DNA from: an uncultured Clostridia bacterium
Lineage (GTDB): Bacteria; Bacillota; Clostridia; TANB77; CAG-508
Assembly (NCBI GenBank): GCA_948664205.1
Contig: CAPNDH010000001.1
Coordinates: 30,642-94,641 of the forward strand
Reading direction: 5' to 3'
DNA: 64,000 nucleotides
Positions 38,342 to 47,204 of this stretch are shown in pieces. Within the stretch, counting starts at the first letter, position 1, and each line of letters opens with the position of its first letter. The notes beneath the pieces were generated by a model. That model saw only the letters and a list, made by a program, of their open reading frames with translations, was not told the origin of the DNA and ran no database searches. The position numbers and the translations under genes were made by a program.

Positions 38342-40150
38342 TTATCTTCTTGCTTCTCTTTCTCTTGTTTTTGTGTCTAGTGTTTTCTTTCTTAAACGAA
38401 TATTTTTTGGTGTTACTTCTACTAGCTCATCTTCTGCTATGAATTCTATTGCTTTTTCTAGTGACATTTGAAGTGGTGGTACTAGACGTAGTGCGTCATC
38501 TGAACCTGAGGCTCTTGTGTTTGTTAGGTGCTTTTCTTTACATACGTTTATTGCTATATCTTCATTTCTTGAGTTTATTCCTACTATCATTCCCTCATAT
38601 ACATCTACACCTGCTCCTATTAGTAGTTCTCCTCTTTCTTGTGCATTATATAAACCATATGTTACACTTGTTCCTTGTTCCCATGCTACTAGTACTCCTC
38701 TTGTTCTTGCTTGTATGTCTCCTTTAAATGGTTCGTAGCAATCAAATATTGAGTTCATTGTTCCTTCACCTTTTGTATCTGTTAAAAACTCTGTTCTATA
38801 ACCTATTAGTCCACGTGCTGGTATTTTGAATTCTACTTTTGTGTGTCCCGCTTCTGCTGGTTCCATATTTGTCATTTCACCTTTACGTCTTCCTAATTTT
38901 TCTATTACTGTTCCTATTGATTCGTCTGGTACATTTACTACTAGTCTTTCTACTGGTTCACATTTTACACCATCTATTTCTTTGAATATAACTTTTGGAC
39001 GTGATACTAATAGTTCAAATCCTTCTCTTCTCATTGTTTCTATTAATACTGATAAGTGTAGTTCCCCACGTCCACATACTTCGAAACTATCTGCTGAATC
39101 TGTTTCTTTTACACGTAAAGACACATTTCTTTCTAGTTCTTTGAATAATCTATCTCTAATGTGACGTGATGTTATGAATTCTCCTTCTTTTCCTGCAAAT
39201 GGTCCATTGTTTACACTAAATGTCATTGATACTGTTGGTTCATCTATATCTACAAAAGGTATTTTTTCTGGGTTATTTAGGTCACATATTGTGTCTCCTA
39301 TGTTAATATCTGCTACACCTGATAGTGAAACTATATCTCCTGCTGTTGCTTCTTCTACTTCTGTTCTTTTTAGACCTTGATATGTGAATAGTTTTGCTAC
39401 TTTTCCTTGTGCATTTTTTTCTTGCTTACATATTGCTATTGGCATTCCTGCTTTTATTGTGCCACGTTCTATTCTTCCTACTGCTATTCTTCCTAGGTAG
39501 TCATCATAGTCTATGTTTGAAACTAGCATTTGCGCTGGTCCATCTATTTCACATTCTGGCGCATCTATATATTTTACTATTGTATCAAATATACAGTTTA
39601 CATTATCACTTTCTTCTGATAGGCTCATTTTCGCTATTCCACTTTTTGCTGATGCATATATTACTGGGAAGTCTAATTGGTCATCATTTGCATCTAATTC
39701 TATGAATAGTTCTAGTACTTTGTCTACTACTTTTTCAGGGTCTGATCCTGGTCTATCTATTTTATTTATTACTACTATTGGTTTTAAGTTTAATGCCAAT
39801 GATTTTTTAAGTACCTCTCTTGTTTGAGGCATTGGTCCTTCAAATGCATCTACTAATAGTAATACTCCATCTACTGTTTTTAGTACACGTTCTACTTCTC
39901 CACCGAAATCTGCGTGACCTGGTGTATCTACTATATTTATTTTTATATCATTATACATTACTGATGTATTTTTTGAAAGAATTGTTATTCCTCTTTCTTT
40001 TTCTAGGTCATTTGAGTCCATTACTCTTTCTGCTACTTGTTCATTTTCTCTAAATACATGACTTTGACGTAGTAGGCAGTCTACTAACGTTGTTTTTCCG
40101 TGGTCAACGTGTGCAATTATTGCTATATTTCTTATATTTTCATTTTTCAT
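38342..40150 (-). CDS. typA: Ribosome-associated GTPase TypA/BipA
   Basis: 602 residues from ATG 40150, with AAAGGGG upstream. An upstream in-frame ATG at 40195 would only translate repeat sequence. G1 AHVDHGKTTL, G2 region RGITILSKN, G3 DTPGHADF and G4 NKID are all present, followed by EF-G-like domains and the BipA C-terminal domain (PARGLIGYRTEF). It is a translational GTPase acting on the ribosome under stress and in 50S assembly. Confidence 0.97.
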   Translation of the reverse strand: MKNENIRNIAIIAHVDHGKTTLVDCLLRQSHVFRENEQVAERVMDSNDLEKERGITILSKNTSVMYNDIKINIVDTPGHADFGGEVERVLKTVDGVLLLVDAFEGPMPQTREVLKKSLALNLKPIVVINKIDRPGSDPEKVVDKVLELFIELDANDDQLDFPVIYASAKSGIAKMSLSEESDNVNCIFDTIVKYIDAPECEIDGPAQMLVSNIDYDDYLGRIAVGRIERGTIKAGMPIAICKQEKNAQGKVAKLFTYQGLKRTEVEEATAGDIVSLSGVADINIGDTICDLNNPEKIPFVDIDEPTVSMTFSVNNGPFAGKEGEFITSRHIRDRLFKELERNVSLRVKETDSADSFEVCGRGELHLSVLIETMRREGFELLVSRPKVIFKEIDGVKCEPVERLVVNVPDESIGTVIEKLGRRKGEMTNMEPAEAGHTKVEFKIPARGLIGYRTEFLTDTKGEGTMNSIFDCYEPFKGDIQARTRGVLVAWEQGTSVTYGLYNAQERGELLIGAGVDVYEGMIVGINSRNEDIAINVCKEKHLTNTRASGSDDALRLVPPLQMSLEKAIEFIAEDELVEVTPKNIRLRKKTLDTKTREREARR

Positions 40151-40159
40151 TTTTATTTT

Positions 40160-40470
40160 TCCCCTTTCAAAATTCGAAGAATTTTGTACTTTCACTATTC
40201 ATTCTTCACTTTTCACTATATTAATTTTTCCATTATTATCGGGCAGACACATTTCGCCTGCCCTCCCAAGCCGTAGGTTTGTACTATTCACTATTAACTA
40301 TTCACTATTCACTGAACAATTCCTTCGAAGTGCGGGCGATTGGCTTTGCATAACTTATCTCTAACTCGCTAATCGCTCGAAGAGCTAAGAAAATAATCGC
40401 CCCTACGTTTCTTTTATGTTTTCTATATGTTGTAGTTACACAGGCCGACGAAGGCGACGACCCCTACGGT
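40160..40470. repeat. Dense cluster of heptads and palindromes
   Basis: The gap between typA and the S1-domain gene holds no gene. In order: a TTCGAA palindrome near 40176, heptads near 40189-40220, a GGGCAG/CTGCCC palindrome (40239-40265), TATTCAC heptads at 40283-40314, an 88-base TTCGAAG...GCCCCTAC element (40321-40408) matching the copy inside addA at 26041, and a final GCGACGACCCCTACGG fragment. Confidence 0.7.
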
Positions 40471-40500
40471 GGTTTTATTATATAGATTTTTTGTTTTTCT

Positions 40501-41601
40501 TTACATCTCTTCTTTATATTCGTTAGATGTTCCTTCTAATTCTTTTATAGAAAGTTCTATCTTCTCATTTTCCTTATCTAAATCTATAATTTTTGCATTT
40601 ACGTGTTGTCCTAGTTTTAATTCTTCCTCTGGTTTTGCTAATTTTCTTTCTGCTATTTGTGATATATGTACTAATCCTTCAATTCCTGATTCTAATTCTA
40701 CAAATACTCCAAATGGCATTATTTTTACTACTTTTACCTTTACAACATCATTTATATGATATTTTTCATCAATATTATTCCAAGGGTTTTGACCCTTTTC
40801 TCCATATGAAAGTTTTATTCTTTTATTTTCTTTGTCGACATCTTTTATAGTTATTTCTATTTTCTGCCCTTGCTTTAATATTTCATTTACTTTTGCGTTT
40901 CTATCCCATGATATCTCTGATACATGTAGTAAACCTTGCACAATTCCATCTAAATCTATAAATGCTCCATATGAGCTTATACTTGCTACTGTTCCTTCGT
41001 ATTTTCTACCTATTTCTACATTATTCCAAAATTCTTCTTGTTTTGCTTTTTTTTCTTCATCTAATACATTTTTAATAGAGCCTATTATTTTATTTGTTTT
41101 TGCATCATATTCAGTTATTCTAAATTTTACAGTTTGACCTTGTAATTTTGAAGCATCTTCTCCTCTTGGAATACCTGATAAAGAAAGTGGTATAAATACC
41201 CTTTTATTTAATACTTCTACTATTATTCCTTTATCGTTTACTTCTTTTACTTTTTCTTCAAATATTTCATTATTATTAATTTTGTTTTCTAGTTCTTCTT
41301 TTTCTTTTCTCTGTTTTACTCTTTTATATGATAGTAATACATTTCCAAGACCATCATTTTGTTTTAATACATCTGCTGTAATTATATCTCCTACTTTAAA
41401 TTCGTCTTTAGGATTTTTAGTTTCATCATTACTATATTCTTTTTTTGGTATAATTCCATCTGCTTTATAATGAATATCAACAAAAATTTCCCCTTGTTTT
41501 GTAATACTAATAATTTTGCCTGTTACTGTTTTTCCTAATTTTGTTTCTTTTAAAGACTCATTATATAGTTCTTCAAAAGATAATTCTTTTTCATTTTCCA
41601 T
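40501..41601 (-). CDS. rpsA: S1 RNA-binding domain protein (RpsA-like)
   Basis: 366 residues containing four S1 domains beginning near residues 22 (GKTVTGKIISI), 112, 196 (GRKYEGTVASISSYGAFID) and 280 (VVKVKVVKIMPFGVFVEL). The last two are canonical and match the C-terminal half of Gram-positive RpsA-type proteins. It probably binds mRNA at the 30S subunit. It is a stand-alone gene; the IspH fusion seen in some Clostridia is absent. Confidence 0.85.
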   Translation of the reverse strand: MENEKELSFEELYNESLKETKLGKTVTGKIISITKQGEIFVDIHYKADGIIPKKEYSNDETKNPKDEFKVGDIITADVLKQNDGLGNVLLSYKRVKQRKEKEELENKINNNEIFEEKVKEVNDKGIIVEVLNKRVFIPLSLSGIPRGEDASKLQGQTVKFRITEYDAKTNKIIGSIKNVLDEEKKAKQEEFWNNVEIGRKYEGTVASISSYGAFIDLDGIVQGLLHVSEISWDRNAKVNEILKQGQKIEITIKDVDKENKRIKLSYGEKGQNPWNNIDEKYHINDVVKVKVVKIMPFGVFVELESGIEGLVHISQIAERKLAKPEEELKLGQHVNAKIIDLDKENEKIELSIKELEGTSNEYKEEM

Positions 41602-41732
41602 ATTTTCACCTTATTTTTAAATTTGTATTTTTAGTTATTTATTAATTTAATACCTACTTATACATTTTAACTCTTTTATTATAATTTATCAAGTCCGAAT
41701 TGTCAACATAAATTAAGCAAAAAATTAAAATA

Positions 41733-41756
41733 CACAGTAGGAATATTCCTACTGTG
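41733..41756. terminator. Terminator at the end of the beta-helix-like gene
   Basis: CACAGTAGGAAT and its complement ATTCCTACTGTG form a perfect 12-bp inverted repeat overlapping the stop codon at 41749, with T-rich sequence beyond on the minus strand. Confidence 0.75.
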
Positions 41757-42486
41757 CAAATTGTGAAGTAATCCATTTTATCACTTGTCCTTTTATAGCA
41801 AAATACTCTTCTTTTTCAAATTGCATATTTGCAATACAATATCTACGATTTGATATATGTGAACAAAACATACATTCATGCAAAGAATTCGAATCTTGTA
41901 TAAAAAACGAATTGCTAATTTTAGCTGAACATATTACATTATAACTATTAGAACAACTACCTGAATCATCTACTCTAATACAATAGCTACAGTTCGAGCT
42001 TCTTTGACATGCTATTACATATTCCGAATCTCCACATCCATCTGTAAATATTACATTTTTACTTTTTCTACAATCTTGACTTCTATATACATTTTCACAG
42101 TTATATATTGTGTCACTTTTCGAAACATTAATACTGTCATAAACTCGTTCGGTTGTAGTGTAATTTATTTTATTCCATAATTTTATAATTTCATCAAGAG
42201 AACTTATTTCCTTTTTAGGTCTCATCCATCCCTTATATTCATCATATTTTTCCATATTTTCTTGAGTTATGTATTTATTAGAATTAATTGAAGAAGCCCA
42301 TGTTTCAACTCCTGTAACTGCATCTATAACTTTATTTGGAAGTTTTATATCAAATGCAAATTCTGATAATACCTCTTCCAAACTTAATAAACACTTTTGT
42401 TCAAAAATTTCCATAAAAATTTCATCTACCACACTTTTACATTGTTTTTCATTCATTTTATCTCTCCTATTATTATTCATTTTCAA
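41749..42486 (-). CDS. Cys/Ser/Asn-rich repeat protein, probably beta-helical
   Basis: 245 residues. The first 125 are ordinary and acidic. Residues about 128-225 consist of short recurring units in which Ser, Cys and Asn-Val alternate (VYDSINVSKSD, CENVYRSQDC, KSKNVIFTDG, SYNVICSAKI), ending in NRRYCIANMQFEKEEYF. That ending resembles a widespread uncharacterised family with a solenoid look. It overlaps the ATPase gene by 14 bases, so the two are cotranslated. Function unknown. Confidence 0.65.
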   Translation of the reverse strand: MKMNNNRRDKMNEKQCKSVVDEIFMEIFEQKCLLSLEEVLSEFAFDIKLPNKVIDAVTGVETWASSINSNKYITQENMEKYDEYKGWMRPKKEISSLDEIIKLWNKINYTTTERVYDSINVSKSDTIYNCENVYRSQDCRKSKNVIFTDGCGDSEYVIACQRSSNCSYCIRVDDSGSCSNSYNVICSAKISNSFFIQDSNSLHECMFCSHISNRRYCIANMQFEKEEYFAIKGQVIKWITSQFAQ

Positions 42487-44404
42487 AATTCATTCTTTTT
42501 CTTGAAGCTGATGTCTTTGTCATTATATCTCTTAATGAATTTGTTGTTTCTATATTAAAAATCTTTTTCTTTTGTATATTTTCCTTTTTATTCATATCTT
42601 TATTCTTATTTATTTTTCTTTTTATTCTAGGTACTGGTATAAAATCTAAAGTTTTGCCTTTAAAAGCTGATAACATTCTTCCATCTCTTCCTATCCTTGC
42701 TATACATTCCCTATCATTTAATTCTGTAAGCATTTTTATTCTTGTAATATGTGAATTTTTTACTGCAACTTCCATTTGCATATTGCTTTCTAGTAATATT
42801 GCATCCATTCTTGAAACTCTAAAAATAAAGTAATTTATAACATTTGTAAATATTGCTTTTTGCAAATTTTCGCTAATTTGTTCAAAATATTGACCTGCTA
42901 AAATTAATGAAAGATTATATTTTCTCGCTTCTGCTAGAAATCTAGTTATTATGGGATTTTCTATAATAGAGACTTCGTCTATAACCAATATAATATGTTC
43001 ATTAAATGTATGTGATTGTACTAATTGTAAAATTTGTTGCATTGCAAAACCTGCTATTGTTTTTGTTATATTTAGGCCTAGTGTCATTTGGTCTAATGAT
43101 AGTACTGTAATAAAGTTTTGTTCTATTTCTTCTTTAATATTTTTTATTTCAGATATATTATTTATTGCTGGTAATAGTTGCATTTCATCTATAAAAGAAA
43201 TTATAGGTGATATTGCTTCTTGATATGATTTTGTTTTTAGTTCATTAAAATCTACTCTAAAAAATTCTATTATATTGGGTTGTATTACATCTTCAACTTC
43301 TCTTATAATTTTATTTCTGTATTCTATTTCTATTAATAACTTTCGTAAACTTATTAAATTAAATTCTCCTTTTTCTAGTAATAAATGTATACTATACCTT
43401 AATACCCTTTCTAATTTTGAATTATATTTGTCTGCTATAATATTTTTAAATATAGACATAATAGATTCCGTGGAAGATAATATATCTTCTGCTGAATTCA
43501 TAAATAAGTTTATACTACTATCCTCTGTTTTAAAGTCAATTACATTTGCACTTTCTAATCCTCCAATATCTTCTTCCATGGCTGCATGTGGGTCAATTAC
43601 AACTATTTTATACTTTAATTTATTATTACTATTCATACTTAAGTTTTTTATAATCGAGCTTATAAATTTAGATTTTCCTGTTCCACTTGCCCCTACTACA
43701 ATAGAATGTTTTGCAAAATCGTAATTTTTATAGTTTAAGTATAATTCTTCTTGCAAATATGGAAATACGTTCGCTTTTAGTAACGCATTTTCTTTATCAC
43801 TACTTAATATGTTTATAACTTTTTTACTATCTAAATATTTTGCTTCACTTTTTTGGTAGAAAAACCTTATATGCGTACCAAAGTCAATACTTATAAATTT
43901 ATATATTTCATTATTTCCTATTACTTTTCTCTTTATTATTTTTCCTTTTTCATCTTTAAAATAAAAATTGGTTGTTGATAAGTAATTATTATATTTATAT
44001 GGGTAAAATGATATTTTTATATTTTTTAGTTTTTGTAGTTTTCTTGTTTCATTTTTATCATATACATCTAATAATGTTTTATAGTTACGTGTAAGTAAAT
44101 ATGGAATTCCTAAGCTTGATATTTCCCTTAATTCTATATCTGTTTTTTTTATTAAAAATTCGCCTAAATCGCCTAATATTGGCGGTAATATTCTTGTAGT
44201 TTCTATAAAATATCTTATATAATTGTTTTCAATATGTATCCATAGATTCCATTTTTTTAACATTCCATTTATTTTAGATATTTTATATATTAAATTTAGC
44301 CATTCCTCACTTTTAACATGTGATGATGTTAAACATATTTCAAATACATTTTCCTTCATTTTTATTTTTTCCTTTTTTGCTTTTATTATAGCATCTTTTG
44401 ACAT
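42473..44404 (-). CDS. HerA/VirB4-like ATPase
   Basis: 643 residues. Walker A is VVGASGTGKSKFISSII (about residue 238), a first strand VVIDPHAAMEED follows, Walker B is ILVIDEVSII and a sensor-like SLILAGQYFEQ comes later. This layout is that of DUF87/HerA and VirB4/TraC ATPases, which move DNA or protein. There are no membrane spans and no other conjugation genes nearby. Paired by overlap with the beta-helix-like protein, it may be a chromosomal two-gene system of unknown role. Confidence 0.75.
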   Translation of the reverse strand: MSKDAIIKAKKEKIKMKENVFEICLTSSHVKSEEWLNLIYKISKINGMLKKWNLWIHIENNYIRYFIETTRILPPILGDLGEFLIKKTDIELREISSLGIPYLLTRNYKTLLDVYDKNETRKLQKLKNIKISFYPYKYNNYLSTTNFYFKDEKGKIIKRKVIGNNEIYKFISIDFGTHIRFFYQKSEAKYLDSKKVINILSSDKENALLKANVFPYLQEELYLNYKNYDFAKHSIVVGASGTGKSKFISSIIKNLSMNSNNKLKYKIVVIDPHAAMEEDIGGLESANVIDFKTEDSSINLFMNSAEDILSSTESIMSIFKNIIADKYNSKLERVLRYSIHLLLEKGEFNLISLRKLLIEIEYRNKIIREVEDVIQPNIIEFFRVDFNELKTKSYQEAISPIISFIDEMQLLPAINNISEIKNIKEEIEQNFITVLSLDQMTLGLNITKTIAGFAMQQILQLVQSHTFNEHIILVIDEVSIIENPIITRFLAEARKYNLSLILAGQYFEQISENLQKAIFTNVINYFIFRVSRMDAILLESNMQMEVAVKNSHITRIKMLTELNDRECIARIGRDGRMLSAFKGKTLDFIPVPRIKRKINKNKDMNKKENIQKKKIFNIETTNSLRDIMTKTSASRKRMNFENE

Positions 44405-44407
44405 AAA

Positions 44408-44443
44408 AAAACTGACATTTTTATTTCAAAAAAAGTCAGTTTT
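44408..44443 (-). terminator. Terminator of the AraC-type gene
   Basis: AAAACTGAC and GTCAGTTTT pair across an 18-base A/T-rich loop at the stop codon of the regulator, followed by a T-run on the minus strand. Confidence 0.65.
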
Positions 44444-45230
44444 CTATTGGTACTAAAAAATCTGTAATTTCATCATGATAAAATTCAATCTCTGGTAAAT
44501 CTCTAAAATTATATTTACAGCTTGGCAAAAAATCTGTATAAAACATTTTTGATACTTTTTGTATTTCATTTGCTCTGTGTGAATCTATTCTTATTTGTAT
44601 ATATTTACTTTTAGGTATTATTTTTTTTATTAATTCCTCTTTTTCTTCTTCATATAATATCCAATATGCTTTTATATGTAACCTTTCTTTATCTTTATAT
44701 TCTACCATTCCATATACTGGTTTTTGATTATATTTTTTTTCAATCTCTTTAAAAAACTTTGGAGCATCTTGTTCTATTTCTTCATTTGTTGTTGATTTAT
44801 ATGTTCCATATAATATCATTTTTTCTTTTTCTATAATTTTGTATTCTATATTTTTATTTAGTTCCCTTTCCTCATTAAAGTGCAATTTTGTATATATTTT
44901 TAATTTATCAGGCTTCTTTTTTACTTGGCTTGGTTTTATTCCATGAAATTTTTCAAATGCTCTAGAAAATGATATTGAATTATTATATTGATATTTTATG
45001 GCCACATCTATTATTTTTTCATTATTTATAAATAATTCTTCTCCTGCATTTGATAATCTTCTATTCCTTACATATTCTGAGATAGAAATATTACATATTA
45101 CAGAAAATATCTTTCGAAAAGTATATTCATTTACTCCTATCATTTTTGCAAGTTCTTTATTATCTATTTTTTCTTCTAAATTATTTTCTATATATTCTAT
45201 TATTTCATTTAGTTGTTTATAAATATTCAT
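44436..45230 (-). CDS. AraC-family regulator with GyrI-like domain
   Basis: 264 residues. Two helix-turn-helix motifs at residues 8-105 (NKELAKMIGVNEYTFRKIF, then IIDVAIKYQYNNSISFSRAF ending in GIKPSQVK). Residues 115-264 form a GyrI-like/effector-binding domain (YGTYKSTTNEEIEQDAPKF). Proteins of this layout (Rob, SoxS-like relatives in Gram-positives) respond to small hydrophobic molecules. Single gene, target unknown. Confidence 0.85.
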   Translation of the reverse strand: MNIYKQLNEIIEYIENNLEEKIDNKELAKMIGVNEYTFRKIFSVICNISISEYVRNRRLSNAGEELFINNEKIIDVAIKYQYNNSISFSRAFEKFHGIKPSQVKKKPDKLKIYTKLHFNEERELNKNIEYKIIEKEKMILYGTYKSTTNEEIEQDAPKFFKEIEKKYNQKPVYGMVEYKDKERLHIKAYWILYEEEKEELIKKIIPKSKYIQIRIDSHRANEIQKVSKMFYTDFLPSCKYNFRDLPEIEFYHDEITDFLVPIEN

Positions 45231-45336
45231 ATTTTTATTCCTTATTTGTTTTTTATTACTTTATATCATATTTCTTTTAATTTTCATAGCTTTTTTATTA
45301 ATTTATAAAAAATAATATAAAGCTTGTACAAAAATG

Positions 45337-45387
45337 AGTCAAAAGGGACAGATGACGCATTTGAAAACGTCCCCAATGCGTCATCCT
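45337..45387. repeat. GGGACA/ATGCGTCA hairpin element
   Basis: GAGTCAAAAGGGACAGATGA, CGCATTTGAAAACGTCCCCA and ATGCGTCATCC pair GGGAC with GTCCC and TGACGCAT with ATGCGTCA, giving a cross-nested fold. Best preserved of the four related elements. Confidence 0.7.
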
Positions 45388-45389
45388 TT

Positions 45390-45827
45390 TTATCTTCTAC
45401 GACAACACCATGTTGTTTGACATCCATTTGCATCCCTTACGTTTACTGTTGCTGTATTGTTATTATTGCAGTTACAATTACAATTGTTATTGTTGTTTAA
45501 AATATTTGCAACTCTTGTTGCTATGTTTTGCATATCTGCATTTGATAATTGAACTTCATTGTTATTATTGTTATTTTCTCTACATGGGCATGTTCTTCTA
45601 CATCTGTTAAAAAACAATTCTACTATCCATGCTGTTATATATGCTATTATTGTGTATACAATTACAAAAATCAAAAAACTTGCATCAAATGCTGCAAATG
45701 CTACTATTAAGTATATTGCGAAAAATGTTAATGCTGTTAATATTGGGCATCTTAATATTTTTTCTATAACAATTGCAAGTATTATTGTTGCAATTGGGAG
45801 TGCAAAGTATATTAATAATGTATTCAT
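45390..45827 (-). CDS. Membrane protein with Asn/Cys-rich tail
   Basis: 145 residues. Three membrane spans occupy residues 3-75, with a FLIFVIVYTIIAYITAWIV segment resembling the DUF2651 family. The tail is unusual: CRENNNNNNEVQ, then NNNNNCNCNCNNNN and a Cys/Arg-rich end (WCCRRR). The low-complexity DNA (tandem AAT/AAC and TGC codons) would be prone to length change. Function unknown. Confidence 0.6.
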   Translation of the reverse strand: MNTLLIYFALPIATIILAIVIEKILRCPILTALTFFAIYLIVAFAAFDASFLIFVIVYTIIAYITAWIVELFFNRCRRTCPCRENNNNNNEVQLSNADMQNIATRVANILNNNNNCNCNCNNNNTATVNVRDANGCQTTWCCRRR

Positions 45828-45975
45828 ATTAATCTCTCCTCTTATTTTATATTCTGTTATATAGTATGCTTTTTTACTTTTTTGTGTGCATTAATTGTAG
45901 CTATCATTAGTTTCAATTAATAGTTTATAAGTAAATATGCATTGTAACAGATATTAATGTATTTTACATAAATTG

Positions 45976-46004
45976 TTGATTTTATTATGTTTTTGTTGTA
46001 TAAT
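45976..46004 (+). promoter_or_regulatory. Promoter of the 52-residue ORF
   Basis: TTGATT (45976-45981), 17-base spacer, TATAAT (45999-46004). The ATG at 46057 follows after about 50 bases. Confidence 0.75.
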
Positions 46005-46056
46005 ATAAGTATGAAACCTATTATGAAATTTGCCACAACAAAGAGGAGGATTCATT

Positions 46057-46215
46057 ATGTATAATGCAGGGCTTTACATGGGAACATCTAAACATTTTGA
46101 TTCGAAAAGAGTGTCCGAGATCCGCAATCGTTACTTTTATGCACGTCAGCTCGAGCCTGCTCGTGAGAACATGCGGAAATTAAGGGAGGAAAAAGCGCTT
46201 AGGGCGAAGCAGTAA
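46057..46215 (+). CDS. Small basic protein with atypical codon use
   Basis: 52 residues from ATG 46057, with AGAGGAGG 7 bases upstream. It has its own promoter (45976) and a strong terminator (46232), so it is a real transcription unit. The protein is rich in Arg and Lys and mostly helical (REEKALRAKQ at the end), with no membrane span. Codons include CGC, CGT, CGG, CTC and GCG, which are rare in neighbouring genes, pointing to transfer or strong amino-acid constraint. CGG at 46174-46176 is read in frame. Not recognised. Confidence 0.65.
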   Translation: MYNAGLYMGTSKHFDSKRVSEIRNRYFYARQLEPARENMRKLREEKALRAKQ

Positions 46216-46231
46216 TTACCTGCTATACGGC

Positions 46232-46268
46232 AACAAAAACCAATGGTTATTTCCATTGGTTTTTTGTT
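46232..46268. terminator. Terminator between the small ORF and truA
   Basis: AACAAAAACCAATGG and CCATTGGTTTTTTGTT pair around a short loop. It is flanked by A and T runs, so it may serve both converging genes. Confidence 0.8.
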
Positions 46269-46272
46269 AATT

Positions 46273-47008
46273 TTAATATTCTACTTTTACCAAATACAAA
46301 GCATAAGGTGGAAGTGTTTTTCCTGCTCTTGTTCTATCTTTTGATTCTATAATACTAGTTATTTCTTCTGGTTTTATTTTTCCTAAACCCACATCTACCA
46401 GTGTTCCTGATATTATTCTTACCATATTATATAAAAAACCATTTCCTGTAAGTTCTATTTTTATTCTTTCTCCATCTTCTATTATATTTGTTTTATATAT
46501 AATTCTTACACTACTTTTACTACTTGTTCCACTTGATTTAAAACCTTTAAAGTCGTGTTCTCCTTCGAAATATTTAATTGCTTTTTTCATTTCTTCTACA
46601 TTTAGCTTTACTGGAACGTAATATTCTAAGTTTCTATATATTGCAGACCCTTGTTTTCCATTATTTATAATATATCTATATGTTTTTTGTTTACAATTAT
46701 ATCTGCTATGAAATCTTTCTTCTACTTCTTCTGCTTTTTGTATTCTTATAGATTTTTTTAGTTTTGAGTTTATTGCAACTGCAAATTTTTCTATTGGCAG
46801 AGTACTATTTGTTTTAAAGTTTGCAACTTGAGCAATAGCATGTACTCCAGCATCTGTTCTACCCGATGCTGTTAGGTCTACTTGTTCACCTGTTATTAGT
46901 TCTATTGCTCTTTCTATTTCTCCTTGTATATTTAGTTTTGTTGGCTGTTTCTGCCAACCGATTAAAATCTTTTCCATCATATTCTATTGTTAGTTTTATA
47001 TTTCTCAT
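46273..47008 (-). CDS. truA: tRNA pseudouridine synthase A; needs a +1 shift at CGG
   Basis: ATG 47008 gives the TruA start MRNIKLTIEYDGKDF. After AAT at codon 16 the zero frame reads CGG (46958-46960) and leaves the family; skipping the C gives GWQKQPTKLNIQGEIE, the conserved F-x-GWQ region, and the rest of TruA to 46273 (about 244 residues in all). The catalytic aspartate lies in SGRTDAGVHA. The span is 3n+1 bases. TruA makes pseudouridine at tRNA positions 38-40. A start at ATG 46980 would lack the first strand and is unlikely. Either recoded or an assembly error. Confidence 0.85.
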
Positions 47009-47051
47009 ATTTGACCTATTCCTTTTTAGTATAGTTATCATAAATACTATT

Positions 47052-47155
47052 GTAGGGGCGACTATTAGTCGTCCGTGCTCCAACGAAATTGCCCTATAAA
47101 TATTATATTTTAGCAATTTCTTCGAAGAGCGGACGAGCTATGCTCGCCCCTACAA
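47052..47155. repeat. Paired palindromic element
   Basis: TGTAGGGGCGACTATTAGTC ... CTCCAACGAAATT, spacer, AATTTCTTCGAAGAGCGGAC ... GCTCGCCCCTACA. The two ends are inverted copies, as at 36063-36184. It lies between truA and cdaA. Confidence 0.7.
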
Positions 47156-47204
47156 ATTTCTTTTTATTATCTATATTTAGATTTAATATAGCATTTACGT
47201 ACTT

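Noticed and set aside
40151..40195. Longer typA start
   Set aside because: The added residues translate the TTCGAA repeat; ATG 40150 has AAAGGGG and matches the family start.
45390..45827. Asn-rich tail as a prion-like domain
   Set aside because: The tract is short and cysteine-interrupted and can be explained by simple codon-repeat expansion.
47009..47116. N-terminal extension of truA to 47116
   Set aside because: It translates the GCCCCTACA palindrome. The TruA family begins at the ATG at 47008.
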